A stretch of 64,000 bases of DNA from assembly GCF_021228295.1 (NCBI RefSeq), contig NZ_JAJQPD010000006.1, forward strand, positions 1 to 64,000, written 5' to 3'. Positions 43,540 to 52,852 of this stretch are shown piece after piece (positions within the stretch are counted from its first letter, which is position 1; each line of letters starts with the position of its first letter). The notes below the pieces were generated by a model. The model was not told the DNA's origin and ran no database searches. It saw nothing but the letters and a program-made list of their open reading frames with translations. Made by a program: the position numbers and the translations under genes. Origin of the DNA: Agromyces humatus (GTDB lineage: Bacteria > Actinomycetota > Actinomycetes > Actinomycetales > Microbacteriaceae).

Positions 43540-44049
43540 TCAGTTCTTGAAGACGCGTTCGGTGATGGACTTGCCGCCACGGCCGATCGCGAGGAGGCCC
43601 GACTGGGCGATCTCTTTGATGCCGTAGGGCTCGAGCACCTTGAGGAACGCGGTGGTCTTGCCGGAGTCGCCGGTGACCTCGATCACGAGCGCCTCGGTCG
43701 ATACGTCGACCACGCGCGCGCGGAAGAGGTTCACGGCCTCGAGCACCTGCGAACGCGTCGTGTTGTCGACTCGCACCTTGATGAGCAGGTGCTCACGGTG
43801 CACCGACTGGTTGGGGTCGAGCTCGACGATCTTGATCACGTTCACGAGCTTGTTCAGCTGCTTCGTGACCTGCTCGAGCGGGAGGTCTTCGACATCGACG
43901 ACGACCGTGATGCGCGAGAGCCCCTCGATCTCGGAGTGACCGACCGCGAGCGACTCGATGTTGAAACCGCGTCGGGCGAAGAGCCCGGCGACCCGGGTGA
44001 GCAGACCCGGCTTGTCTTCGACGAGGAGCGAGAGCACGTGTGTCGACAT
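43540..44049 (-). CDS. ilvN: Acetolactate synthase small (regulatory) subunit
   Basis: 169 residues. N-terminal ACT domain (HVLSLLVEDKPGLLTRVAGLFARRGFNIESLAVG) that binds valine for feedback inhibition, and a C-terminal ALS_ss_C domain (NTTRSQVLEAVNLFRARVVDVS). It activates IlvB and makes it valine-sensitive. ATG 44049 follows GGAGGA, which lies in the 3' end of ilvB; only 2 bases separate the genes, so translation is coupled. Confidence 0.95.
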   Translation of the reverse strand: MSTHVLSLLVEDKPGLLTRVAGLFARRGFNIESLAVGHSEIEGLSRITVVVDVEDLPLEQVTKQLNKLVNVIKIVELDPNQSVHREHLLIKVRVDNTTRSQVLEAVNLFRARVVDVSTEALVIEVTGDSGKTTAFLKVLEPYGIKEIAQSGLLAIGRGGKSITERVFKN

Positions 44050-44051
44050 GG

Positions 44052-45854
44052 TCAGTCCTCCTCGCTGAATGCCGGCGAGTGGTCGCGGGCGTACTGGATG
44101 TAGCTGTTCGACACGCCCTGCGGCACCATCGGCCACACCATGGCGTCGGCCGAGACCACGAAGTCGATGACGACGGGCCGGTCGTTCGTCTCGAGCGCGA
44201 GCTTGATCGCCGCGTCGACCTCCTCCTTCTTGGTGACGCGGATGCCGAGTGCACCGTAGGCCTCGGCGAGCGTCACGAAGTCGGGGATGCGCACGGTGTC
44301 ATGCCCGGTGTTCAGATCGGTGTTCGAGTACCGGCCGTCGTAGAACAGGGTCTGCCACTGACGCACCATGCCGAGCGAGGAGTTGTTGATGACGGCGACC
44401 TTGATCGGGATCTTGTTCAAGGTGCAGGTCGCCAGCTCTTGGTTCGTCATCTGGAAGCACCCGTCGCCGTCGATCGCCCACACGACGCGGTCGGGTTCAG
44501 CGACCTTGGCACCCATGGCCGCGGGCACCGCGTAGCCCATGGTGCCGGCGCCGCCCGAATTGAGCCACGAGTTGGGACGCTCGTACTTGATGAACTGCGC
44601 GGCCCACATCTGGTGCTGGCCGACGCCCGCGGCGTACACTCCCTCGGGGCCCGTGAGCTCGCCGATGCGCTCGATGACGTACTGCGGCGCGAGCAGCCCG
44701 TCGCTCGGCTCGGTGTAGCCGAGCGGGAACTCGCTGCGCAGCCCGTCGAGCGTCGCCCACCACTCGTCGAGGTCGGGCTTCTCGCTCGCGATCGCGTCGC
44801 GGTAGGCGGCGGCGAGGTCGACGAGCACGTCTTTCAGGTCGCCCACGATCGGCACGTCGGCGGTGCGGATCTTCGAGATCTCAGCGGGGTCGATGTCGAC
44901 GTGCACGACCTTCGCATTCGGGGCGAAGAGTGCGGCCTTGCCGGTGACGCGGTCGTCGAACCGCGCGCCGAGCACGACCAGCAGGTCTGCCTCTTGCAGC
45001 GAGATCACTGCGGGAACGGTGCCGTGCATGCCCGGCATGCCGAGATGCTGCTGGTGCGAGTCGGGGAAGGCGCCGCGCGCCATGAGGGTCGTCACGACGG
45101 GTGCGTTCGTCAGTTCGGCGAGCGCGAGCAGTTCGTCTGACGCGTGCGATCGGATGACCCCACCACCGACGTAGAGCACGGGACGCTTGGCCTCGGCGAA
45201 GAGCTGTGCTGCCGCGGCGACCTGCTTGCCATGCGCCTTGGTGATCGGCCGGTACCCCGGCAGGTCGACCTTCGGCGGCCAGCGGAAGCTGAACTTGGCC
45301 TGCTGCGCGTCTTTCGTGATGTCGACGAGCACTGGGCCGGGGCGACCGGTGGTGGCGATGTGCACCGCCGCCGCGATCGTCGCGGGGATGTCCTCGGCAC
45401 GCTTCACGAGGAAGGAGTGCTTGGTGACGGGCATCGTGATGCCGACGATGTCGGCCTCTTGGAATGCATCGGTGCCCATGAGGTTCGAGAACACCTGGCC
45501 GGTGATGGCGAGCATCGGCACCGAGTCCATGTGTGCGTCGGCGATGGCGGTGACGAGGTTGGTGGCACCGGGGCCCGAGGTGGCGATCGCAACGCCGAGC
45601 TTGCCGCTCGACGACGCGTAACCCTCGGCAGCGTGGCCGGCGCCCTGCTCGTGGCGCACGAGGATGTGCCGCAGCTTCTTGCTGTCGAGCAGCGGGTCGT
45701 AGACCGGGAGGATCGCGCCGCCGGGAAGCCCGAAGACGTCGGTGATGCCGAGCATCTCGAGCGAGCGGACGACGCCTTCGGCACCCGTGAGCTCCACGGG
45801 TGCGCCTGGCGGCACTGCAGCGGGCGATGGCACGGGAGTGGATTCCGTGGTCAT
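44052..45854 (-). CDS. ilvB: Acetolactate synthase large (catalytic) subunit
   Basis: 600-residue ThDP-dependent enzyme condensing pyruvate with pyruvate or 2-ketobutyrate. The N-terminal PYR domain has the catalytic Glu in [16 protein letters not shown]. The central FAD-binding domain has [13 protein letters not shown]. The C-terminal ThDP/Mg domain carries the GDG...N motif as [14 protein letters not shown]. The N-terminal ~20 residues ([18 protein letters not shown]) are a low-complexity extension. Start ATG 45854; 47 bases separate it from ilvD. Confidence 0.96.
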   Translation of the reverse strand: MTTESTPVPSPAAVPPGAPVELTGAEGVVRSLEMLGITDVFGLPGGAILPVYDPLLDSKKLRHILVRHEQGAGHAAEGYASSSGKLGVAIATSGPGATNLVTAIADAHMDSVPMLAITGQVFSNLMGTDAFQEADIVGITMPVTKHSFLVKRAEDIPATIAAAVHIATTGRPGPVLVDITKDAQQAKFSFRWPPKVDLPGYRPITKAHGKQVAAAAQLFAEAKRPVLYVGGGVIRSHASDELLALAELTNAPVVTTLMARGAFPDSHQQHLGMPGMHGTVPAVISLQEADLLVVLGARFDDRVTGKAALFAPNAKVVHVDIDPAEISKIRTADVPIVGDLKDVLVDLAAAYRDAIASEKPDLDEWWATLDGLRSEFPLGYTEPSDGLLAPQYVIERIGELTGPEGVYAAGVGQHQMWAAQFIKYERPNSWLNSGGAGTMGYAVPAAMGAKVAEPDRVVWAIDGDGCFQMTNQELATCTLNKIPIKVAVINNSSLGMVRQWQTLFYDGRYSNTDLNTGHDTVRIPDFVTLAEAYGALGIRVTKKEEVDAAIKLALETNDRPVVIDFVVSADAMVWPMVPQGVSNSYIQYARDHSPAFSEED

Positions 45855-45901
45855 TCGATTCCTGTTCTGGTGGACGGTGTGTGTGCGGGGAAGCGCAGCA
45901 T

Positions 45902-47596
45902 TCAGCCCGTCGTTGCGCCTTCGGCGGCGGAACGCACGAGCTTCGAGTACTTCGCGAGAACGCCTCGGGTATAGCGCGGAGGAAGCGGAGCCCAGCCTTC
46001 ACTGCGGGCTGCCAGCTCGGTCTCGTCGACCAGTAGGTCGATGGACCGGGCCGCGATATCGACCCGAATCAGATCACCATCGCGCACCAAGGCAATAGGA
46101 CCTGCGTCTACTGCTTCGGGTGCCAGATGGCCGATGCACAGCCCGGTTGTGCCGCCTGAGAATCGACCGTCAGTCAACAGTAGTACATCTTTTCCGAGCC
46201 CAGCGCCCTTGATGGCGGCGGTGATCGCGAGCATCTCGCGCATGCCTGGGCCGCCCTTGGGTCCTTCGTAACGGATCACGACGACGTCGCCGTGCGTGAT
46301 CTCGCCGGCGGTGAGGGCGTCCATCGCGGCGCGCTCGCGCTCGAACACGCGAGCCGGGCCCTCGAAGGTCGCGGCGTCGAAGCCGGCGGTCTTGACGACC
46401 GCGCCCTCTGGTGCGAGCGAACCGTGCAGGATGGTGAGTCCGCCGGTCTCGTGGATGGGGTTGTCGAGCGAACGCAGCACCTCGCCGTCGAGCGGCTCGA
46501 TCTGCATCTCGGCGAGGTTCTCGGCGAGGGTTCTGCCGGTGACCGTCATGCAGTCGCCGTGCATGAGGCCGGCGTCGAGCAGCGCCTTCATGAGCACGGG
46601 CAGGCCGCCGCGTCGGTCGACGTCGTTCATGACGTACTTGCCGAACGGCTTGAGGTCGCCGATGTGGGGCACCTTCGAGCCGATGCGGTTGAAGTCGTCG
46701 AGGGTGAGCTCCACCTCGGCCTCGCGCGCGATGGCGAGCAGGTGCAGCACGATGTTCGTCGAGCCGCCGAGCGCCATGCCCACGGCGATGGCGTTCTCGA
46801 AGGCCTCTTTCGTGAGGATCTGCCGCGCAGTGATGCCGTGCTTCAAGAGGTTCACGACAGCCTCGCCCGAGCGGTGCGCGTAGTAGTCGCGGCGACGATC
46901 GGCCGATGCCGGCGACGCCGAGCCGGGCAGCGAGAGTCCGAGCGCCTCGGCGACCGAGGCCATCGTGTTGGCGGTGTACATGCCGCCGCAGGCACCCTCG
47001 CCGGGTGCGAACGCGCACTCGATGCGCTTCGCGTCCTCCTCGCTCATGGTGCCGGCCCTGACGGCGCCGACCGCCTCGAACGAGTCGATGATCGTGATGT
47101 CCTTCTCGGTGCCGTCGGAGAGGCGCACCCAGCCGGGCGCGATCGACCCGGCGTAGAGGAAGACCGAGGCGAGGTCGAGTCGTGCGGCCGCCATGAGCAT
47201 GCCGGGGATCGACTTGTCGCAGCCAGCGAGCAGCACCGAGCCGTCGAGTCGCTCGGCCTGCATGACGACCTCGACCGAGTCCGCGATGACCTCGCGCGAC
47301 ACGAGCGAGAAGTGCATGCCCTCATGGCCCATCGAGATGCCGTCGGACACGGACACCGTGCCGAACTGCAGCGGGTAGCCTCCCCCGCCGTGCACGCCCT
47401 CCTTCGCGGCCTGTGCGAGACGGCCGAGCGAGAGGTTGCAGGGAGTGATCTCGTTCCACGAGCTCGCGATGCCGATCTGGGGCTTGTCCCAATCCGCATC
47501 GCCCATGCCGACCGCGCGGAGCATGCCCCGGCTCGTCATGGCTTCGATGCCGTCGGTGACGGTGCGGCTGCGCGGTTTGGGATCGAACTCTGGCAT
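45902..47596 (-). CDS. ilvD: Dihydroxy-acid dehydratase
   Basis: 564-residue Fe-S dehydratase producing 2-keto acids for Val, Ile and Leu (and pantothenate). The cluster-binding cysteines sit in [19 protein letters not shown] and [14 protein letters not shown], and the C-terminal motif is [21 protein letters not shown]. Around 46055-46205 the codon use abruptly changes (GTA, CTA, TTG, ACT, TCA, AAA codons in a gene otherwise rich in G/C-ending ones), although the protein motif is intact. It starts 9 bases after the otsA-otsB gene and may be cotranscribed with it. Confidence 0.96.
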   Translation of the reverse strand: MPEFDPKPRSRTVTDGIEAMTSRGMLRAVGMGDADWDKPQIGIASSWNEITPCNLSLGRLAQAAKEGVHGGGGYPLQFGTVSVSDGISMGHEGMHFSLVSREVIADSVEVVMQAERLDGSVLLAGCDKSIPGMLMAAARLDLASVFLYAGSIAPGWVRLSDGTEKDITIIDSFEAVGAVRAGTMSEEDAKRIECAFAPGEGACGGMYTANTMASVAEALGLSLPGSASPASADRRRDYYAHRSGEAVVNLLKHGITARQILTKEAFENAIAVGMALGGSTNIVLHLLAIAREAEVELTLDDFNRIGSKVPHIGDLKPFGKYVMNDVDRRGGLPVLMKALLDAGLMHGDCMTVTGRTLAENLAEMQIEPLDGEVLRSLDNPIHETGGLTILHGSLAPEGAVVKTAGFDAATFEGPARVFERERAAMDALTAGEITHGDVVVIRYEGPKGGPGMREMLAITAAIKGAGLGKDVLLLTDGRFSGGTTGLCIGHLAPEAVDAGPIALVRDGDLIRVDIAARSIDLLVDETELAARSEGWAPLPPRYTRGVLAKYSKLVRSAAEGATTG

Positions 47597-47605
47597 GGGA
47601 CGAGT

Positions 47606-49852
47606 CTATGACCAGTGCGAGGAGCGACCGCGTTCTGCGTCACGGGCTGAAGCGAGGTGCTCGAGCAGGATCGCGACGTCCTCGGGACTCCGCAGCCGGT
47701 ACGACGCGACCGACTTTCCCTGCCCCACCTTCACGCCCACGTCGTCGCTCTCGAGGGCGGCGAACGCGTCTTCGTCGGTGACGTCGTCGCCGACGTAGAT
47801 GACCGCGCTCGACCCGGCATGCTGGCGCAGCCGGGTGAGGGCCTCGCCCTTGTCGGTCGAGCGGACTGCGAACTCGAGCACCCCCTTGCCGGTGCGCACC
47901 GACAGGTCGGGCACCGCGCGCTCGACGCGCTCGCGGGCGAGACGCTGCAGCTCGGTCGCCGCCTGCGAGGCGACCTTGCGGGTGTGCAGTGCACGGCCGG
48001 CCGGCTTGTGCTCGACCCAGGCTCCGTCGGCACCGGATGCGACCTCGTCGAGAATGCGCGTGAGGCGTTCGAGGGCATCCAGCTCCCCGTCGCGCAGGTC
48101 GATCGTGACCGTGCCCCCGTCGAGCTGCAGCTCGACGCCGTGCGAGCCGCTGAGCAGGGCACCGGTCGGCGGGTCGGCGACCCCGCGCAGGCTCGCGAGG
48201 GCCCTGCCCGAGACGATCGCCACGCGGGTGTCGTCGGTGGCGGCGAGTCGCTCGATCGCCGCGCGAGCGCGCTTGGTCGCCCGCGCGTCTTCGGGCCGGT
48301 CGACGAGGGGCGCAAGTGTTCCATCGAAGTCGAGCGCCACGAGCAGCCGCTCGGTCGACGCGATACCGGTGACCGCGGTCAGGAGGGCGTCGGGGACTCC
48401 CGGCGCGATGATGCCGGCGCCGGTGAGCGTCTTCAGGAAGGTCGCCGACCACCTGGCGACGTCGTTGTCGTTCACGCGCCTGCGAAGCGCGCGCATGCGC
48501 CGGGTGCGCTCGCGCTGGGGCATCTCGACAGCCTCGACCATCGCGTCCTTGAGTCCCTCGATGTCGTGGGGGTTCACGAGGACGGCCTGCCGCAGCTCAT
48601 CGGACGCCCCGGCGAACTCGCTCAGCACGAGCACGCCGTCCTGATCGAACCGGCACGCCACGTACTCCTTCGCGACGAGGTTCATGCCGTCGCGAAGTGC
48701 CGTGACGAGCATGACGTCGGCGGCGAGGTAGAGCGCCACCATCTCTTCGCGCGGGTAGCCGTGGTGCAGGTACGCGATCGCCTGGTGCCCGAGCGTCGAA
48801 TGGTCGCCGTTGAGCCGCCCGACCATGAGCTCGATCTCGTCGCGGAGCTGCCGGTACGTCTCGACGCGCTCGCGTGACGGGCTCGCGACCTGCACGAGGG
48901 TGGCCCGTTCGACCGAGAGCCGGTCGTCGCGCAACAGCTCGCCGAACGCCTTGAGTCGGTGCCGGATGCCCTTCGTGTAGTCGAGCCGGTCGACGCCGAG
49001 CATGATGACCTCGGGGTCGCCGAGGCTCGATCGGATCTCGCGTGCACGCGCCTGCACCTCTGGCCGGCGGGCGATCTCCTCGAATCCCGCCGCGTCGATC
49101 GAGATCGGGAAGTGACGGGCGACGACCCGCCGAATCTCGCCGTCGTCGCCAGGCACCTCGATGAGGGTGCCGCGTGTCGTGTAGCCGAACAGGCGGCGAA
49201 CGGCACGCGAGAAGTTGCCGGCATCGGCGGCGCGCTGGAATCCGATCACGTCGGCGCCGAGCAACCCGCTGAGCACCTGCCGACGCCAGGGCAACTGCGA
49301 ATAGATGCCGTATGCCGGAAACGGAATGTGATTGAAGAAGCCGATGACGAGGTCGGGCCGGCTCTCGCGCAGCATCTTCGGCACGAGCTGCAGCTGGTAG
49401 TCCTGCACCCAGACGACCGCACCGGGCGATGCCGCTCGCGCCGCCGCCTCCGCGAAGCGCCGGTTGACGCGCACGTATGCGTCCCACCATTCCCGGTGGA
49501 ACGAGGGCGGGGCGATCACGTCGTGGTAGAGCGGCCACAGCGTGTCGTTCGAGAAGCCCTCGTAGTATTCCTCGAGCTCGGGCGCCGAGAGCGGCACGGG
49601 GATGATCGAGATCCCGTCGTGCTCGAACGGGTCGAACTCGCGGTCGGCGACTCCGGTCCAGCCGATCCAGGCGCCATCGGCGGCGCGCATGACGGGTTCG
49701 AGCGCGGTGACGAGTCCACCGGGTGAGCTGCGCCAGAGCGTCTCGCCGTCAGGGCTCTCCTGGTAGTCCACCGGAAGCCGGTTCGAGACCACGATCATGT
49801 CGTAGGCGCCGTCGACGTACAGATCGTCGCGTGTCGGCTGAGCAGCGTTCAT
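47606..49852 (-). CDS. Bifunctional trehalose-6-phosphate synthase/phosphatase (OtsA-OtsB fusion)
   Basis: 748 residues. Residues ~15-480 are a GT20 trehalose-6-phosphate synthase (VVSNRLPVDY, GGLVTALEPV, WVQDYQLQLVP, GVDRLDYTKGIRHRL, DGMNLVAKEYVA). Residues ~495-748 are a HAD trehalose-6-phosphate phosphatase (ALDFDGTLAPLVDRPEDA with nucleophile Asp, IVSGR, GKGVLEFA, VGDDVTDEDAFAAL). The fusion would convert UDP-glucose plus glucose-6-phosphate to trehalose within one chain, a compatible solute and cell-wall glycolipid precursor. Separate otsA and otsB genes are the more common bacterial form. First gene upstream of ilvD, same strand. Confidence 0.93.
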   Translation of the reverse strand: MNAAQPTRDDLYVDGAYDMIVVSNRLPVDYQESPDGETLWRSSPGGLVTALEPVMRAADGAWIGWTGVADREFDPFEHDGISIIPVPLSAPELEEYYEGFSNDTLWPLYHDVIAPPSFHREWWDAYVRVNRRFAEAAARAASPGAVVWVQDYQLQLVPKMLRESRPDLVIGFFNHIPFPAYGIYSQLPWRRQVLSGLLGADVIGFQRAADAGNFSRAVRRLFGYTTRGTLIEVPGDDGEIRRVVARHFPISIDAAGFEEIARRPEVQARAREIRSSLGDPEVIMLGVDRLDYTKGIRHRLKAFGELLRDDRLSVERATLVQVASPSRERVETYRQLRDEIELMVGRLNGDHSTLGHQAIAYLHHGYPREEMVALYLAADVMLVTALRDGMNLVAKEYVACRFDQDGVLVLSEFAGASDELRQAVLVNPHDIEGLKDAMVEAVEMPQRERTRRMRALRRRVNDNDVARWSATFLKTLTGAGIIAPGVPDALLTAVTGIASTERLLVALDFDGTLAPLVDRPEDARATKRARAAIERLAATDDTRVAIVSGRALASLRGVADPPTGALLSGSHGVELQLDGGTVTIDLRDGELDALERLTRILDEVASGADGAWVEHKPAGRALHTRKVASQAATELQRLARERVERAVPDLSVRTGKGVLEFAVRSTDKGEALTRLRQHAGSSAVIYVGDDVTDEDAFAALESDDVGVKVGQGKSVASYRLRSPEDVAILLEHLASARDAERGRSSHWS

Positions 49853-49969
49853 GAAGCGGATGTCCCTCCTCGCGCTCCGATCAGGCTAACAGTCGGCACC
49901 GCGCGCTCGGTCCGCACGCGTGCGAGCATGGGGACATGGGGACATGGTGACGCTCTTGGGGGGCCGAGC

Positions 49970-50290
49970 ATGGAATGGGTGATCCTGATCGCGTCGGGTG
50001 TGCTCGAGGCGGTGTGGGCGACCGCGCTCGGCGCGTCGAAGAACTTCCGCCGCATCTGGCCGACGGTGATCTTCGTGGTCGCGCTCGCGCTCAGCATGAC
50101 CGGGCTCGCGTACGCGATGACCGCGATCCCGGTCGGCACCGCCTACGCCGTCTGGGTCGGCATCGGCGCCGTGCTCACGGTAGCGTACGCGATGATCTTC
50201 GGCCTCGAGAGGGCGAGCATCGTGAAGATCCTGCTGCTGCTCGGGATCATCGGTTGCGTCATCGGACTGAAGGTCGTCGGGGAGGCCTGA
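49970..50290 (+). CDS. SMR-family exporter, subunit 1 (SugE/Gdx-like)
   Basis: 106 residues, four transmembrane helices. The essential membrane Glu is in GVLEAVWATALG (helix 1), and the SMR signature is GTAYAVWVGIGAV (helix 3). The helix-1 context WATALGASKNF is closer to the SugE/Gdx guanidinium exporters than to EmrE. One base separates its stop from a second SMR gene, implying an obligate heterodimer like YkkC-YkkD. Start ATG 49970; no guanidine riboswitch recognised upstream. Confidence 0.85.
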   Translation: MEWVILIASGVLEAVWATALGASKNFRRIWPTVIFVVALALSMTGLAYAMTAIPVGTAYAVWVGIGAVLTVAYAMIFGLERASIVKILLLLGIIGCVIGLKVVGEA

Positions 50291-50291
50291 G

Positions 50292-50672
50292 ATGTACTGG
50301 GCGATCCTCATCGCGAGCGCGGTGCTCGAGGCGGTCTGGGCGACCGCGCTCGGCTACTCCGACGGATTCTCGGTGTTCGTGCCGACGCTCGTGTTCTTCG
50401 TCGCGCTCGCCGCGAGCATGGCGGGGCTCGCGTATGCGATGCGCGGGATTCCCCTCGGCACGGCGTACGCCATCTGGACGGGACTCGGCGCGGCGCTCAC
50501 GGTGACCTACGCGATCGTCTTCGGAGGCGAATCCGCGAGCATCGCGAAGGTGCTCTTCCTCACGGGCATCATCGGCTGCGTGGTCGGCCTGAAGCTCGTG
50601 CACTCGCATGAGGAGAAGGTCGCCGCCGAGGTCGGCGCGATGCCGCCGCCCGACGAGCCGCCCGGCGCCTGA
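50292..50672 (+). CDS. SMR-family exporter, subunit 2 (SugE/Gdx-like)
   Basis: 126 residues: four helices with the membrane Glu in AVLEAVWATALGYSDGF and the signature GTAYAIWTGLGAAL, plus a 20-residue hydrophilic tail (HSHEEKVAAEVGAMPPPDEP) missing from subunit 1. In paired SMR systems one partner often carries such a tail and fixes its orientation in the membrane. Convergent with the YhgE/Pip gene. Substrate is probably guanidinium or small cationic drugs (family knowledge; not shown here). Confidence 0.85.
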   Translation: MYWAILIASAVLEAVWATALGYSDGFSVFVPTLVFFVALAASMAGLAYAMRGIPLGTAYAIWTGLGAALTVTYAIVFGGESASIAKVLFLTGIIGCVVGLKLVHSHEEKVAAEVGAMPPPDEPPGA

Positions 50673-50692
50673 CTCCGGGGGCTCGCCGGTGG

Positions 50693-52852
50693 TCAGCCGA
50701 GCGCGGCCGCCGCGAATCCGATCGAGCGGATGCCGCGGCGACGACTCACGACGATCGTCGTGCCGACGACGCCGATGAGGCCGAAGAGCGCGATCACGCC
50801 CGCGGCAGCGGCCACCGTTCCCCCGGCAGCGCCCGCGACGATCAGCTGCATGCCCTGCACCGCCCACGTGAGCGGGAGGAACGGGCTGATCGCCTGGAAT
50901 GGACCGCTCAGGATCTCGACGGGGTAGAGCCCACCCGATGCCGCCAACTGCAGCGCCACGAGCACGAGCGAGATCAGCAGCCCGGCCCGGCCGAGCCACA
51001 CCGTCAGGAACGAGTGCAGCGCCGTGAAGGCGAGCGCCAGCAGGGCGGCGAACGCGAGGGTCTGCGGCAGCAGGCTCCAGTCGACGCCGAGTGCTCCGTG
51101 CAGCAACGCCACGACGGCGAGCGCCTGGGCGAGCGCGAGCAGACCGGCGCGGGCGAACGCGCGCCAGACGAGTCCGCCGGTCGACGCGGTGCTGCGGAGC
51201 GCTTCACGGCCGAACGCCGGGAGCACCAGGAACATCGCCATCGCGCCGAGCCACAGGCCGATCGGCACGAACAGCATGCCGACGACCTCGCCGGTCGATT
51301 CGATCGCATGGTCGCGCGTCGCGTCCACGGTCACCGGCTCGGCGATGACCTCGGCCGTGGCCGCCGCGTCGATGTCCGTGAGCGCCGACGCCTCGTCGGC
51401 GCCGGTCGCGAGCCCATCCGCGAGGGTGCCCGCCCCGTCGGCGAGCTTGGTTGCGCCGGTCGCCGCTTCTTCGGTGCCGGTGTGCAGCGATCCGAGTCCG
51501 CCGGCGAGTTCGCCGACGCCCGAGGCGAGTCCGTCGGCGCCGGAGCGCACTCCGTCGGAACCCGACGAGAGCTGTGTCGCGCCGCCGGCGAGTTCGCTGA
51601 TCCCGCCCTGCAGTCCGTCGATGCCCGCGCCGGTCTGCGCCACGAGGGTGTCGCCGCCCTGAGCGAGGCTCTCGAGCCCGGCACCGCTCTCGGCGGCGAG
51701 CATCTCACCGCCGGCGGCCAGCTGCTCGAACGCGGTCCGGTTGCCCGCGGTGAGCTCATCGGCGCCGTCGGCGAGCGCGCGCACCTGCGCAGAGTACTCG
51801 GCGACGGCCTGCTGCGCCGCGGCCCCGGTCGGGTCTGCGGCCAGCAGCTGCGGAATGGAGGCGGCGAGCGTGTCGCCTCCGGCGGCGAGGAGGTCGGCGC
51901 CCTCGGCGTAGGCCTCGGTGCCCGCGGTGAGGGCCGCACCAGTGCCGCGCACGCCGTCGTCGACGTACTGCTGGATGCCGCCGCTCACGCCCGCGCCGGT
52001 CTGACGCACTCCCGCCACGTACTGTGCCATGCCGTCGGTGATGCCGTCGAGCCCACCGGCCTGCTGCGACAGCGTGGCGACGCCGCCGGCGATGCCGTCG
52101 ACGCCAGACGTGTACTGATCGACCCCCGACGCGTACTGTGCGGCTCCGTTCGCGGCATCCGTCGCCCCGGACGCGGCCGAGCCGACCCCGTCGGAGAGGG
52201 TGCCGAGTCCGCCCGCGAGCGAGTCGACACCCGACGACAGCTCGGTCGCGCCGTCGGCGGCGTCGCCGAGCGCGCCCCCCATCGTCGCGAGGTTCTCGTA
52301 GAACCCCTCGAGGTACTGGCTGGTGAGTTCGCGGCCGAACGCGGTCGACATCGCGTCGCCGACCGACTGCGCGACCGAGCCGGCGAGGTAGCCGTGCGCG
52401 TCGTCGGTGCGGATGTCGAGGTTCGCCTGCGTCGGAGCCTCACCCGAGATCGAGGTCACCGCCTCCGAGAAGCCCGCGGGGATCGTGAGCACGGCGTAGG
52501 CGTCGCCCGCGGCGAGCATCTCGGCGGCCTCGTCGTCGTTCGAGATGGTCCAGGCGAACCCGGCGGTGTCGGGATCGGTGAGCTCGGTGACGAGCTGGCG
52601 GCCGGCGAGCACGGGCTGCTCGGTGCCGTCGGGCAGCGTCATCGTGACCATCTCGTCGTTGTTCACGACGACGGCGGGAACCTGCTCGAGGTTGTCGCCG
52701 GCGCCGCCGAGCGCGCCTGACATGATGCCGGCGACCGCGAGCGGCACGGCGATGACCGCGGCGACGAGCACGCCGTAGCGGGTGCGGCGCTGCGCCGGCG
52801 TCGTGCCGAAGAGTCGGGAGAGTCGTGTGCTGGTTGACAATCGGAGTCTCAT
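50693..52852 (-). CDS. YhgE/Pip-family membrane protein
   Basis: 719 residues. An N-terminal helix (GVLVAAVIAVPLAVAGIM) leads to an extracytoplasmic domain resembling ABC-2-type permease ectodomains (VPAVVVNNDEMVTM). About 300 residues of DGAxxL-type heptads follow, then a C-terminal block of five or six helices (about residues 500-719). Such proteins combine ABC-2-like membrane parts with a long stalk and are often encoded beside transporters. ATG 52852 overlaps the MMPL stop as ATGA. The heptads match those of the protein at 342-2276. Likely substrate exporter or envelope-building partner of the MMPL protein (inference). Confidence 0.88.
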   Translation of the reverse strand: MRLRLSTSTRLSRLFGTTPAQRRTRYGVLVAAVIAVPLAVAGIMSGALGGAGDNLEQVPAVVVNNDEMVTMTLPDGTEQPVLAGRQLVTELTDPDTAGFAWTISNDDEAAEMLAAGDAYAVLTIPAGFSEAVTSISGEAPTQANLDIRTDDAHGYLAGSVAQSVGDAMSTAFGRELTSQYLEGFYENLATMGGALGDAADGATELSSGVDSLAGGLGTLSDGVGSAASGATDAANGAAQYASGVDQYTSGVDGIAGGVATLSQQAGGLDGITDGMAQYVAGVRQTGAGVSGGIQQYVDDGVRGTGAALTAGTEAYAEGADLLAAGGDTLAASIPQLLAADPTGAAAQQAVAEYSAQVRALADGADELTAGNRTAFEQLAAGGEMLAAESGAGLESLAQGGDTLVAQTGAGIDGLQGGISELAGGATQLSSGSDGVRSGADGLASGVGELAGGLGSLHTGTEEAATGATKLADGAGTLADGLATGADEASALTDIDAAATAEVIAEPVTVDATRDHAIESTGEVVGMLFVPIGLWLGAMAMFLVLPAFGREALRSTASTGGLVWRAFARAGLLALAQALAVVALLHGALGVDWSLLPQTLAFAALLALAFTALHSFLTVWLGRAGLLISLVLVALQLAASGGLYPVEILSGPFQAISPFLPLTWAVQGMQLIVAGAAGGTVAAAAGVIALFGLIGVVGTTIVVSRRRGIRSIGFAAAALG

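Noticed and set aside
45855-47605. A leader-peptide attenuator or T-box in front of the ilv genes.
   Set aside because: The gaps before ilvD (9 bases) and ilvB (47 bases) are too short for either. Control must lie further upstream or elsewhere.
49853-49969. A guanidine riboswitch upstream of the paired SMR genes.
   Set aside because: I cannot find the conserved ACGR-type hairpin pairs or the class I core by eye. The only feature is a short GGGGACAT direct repeat.
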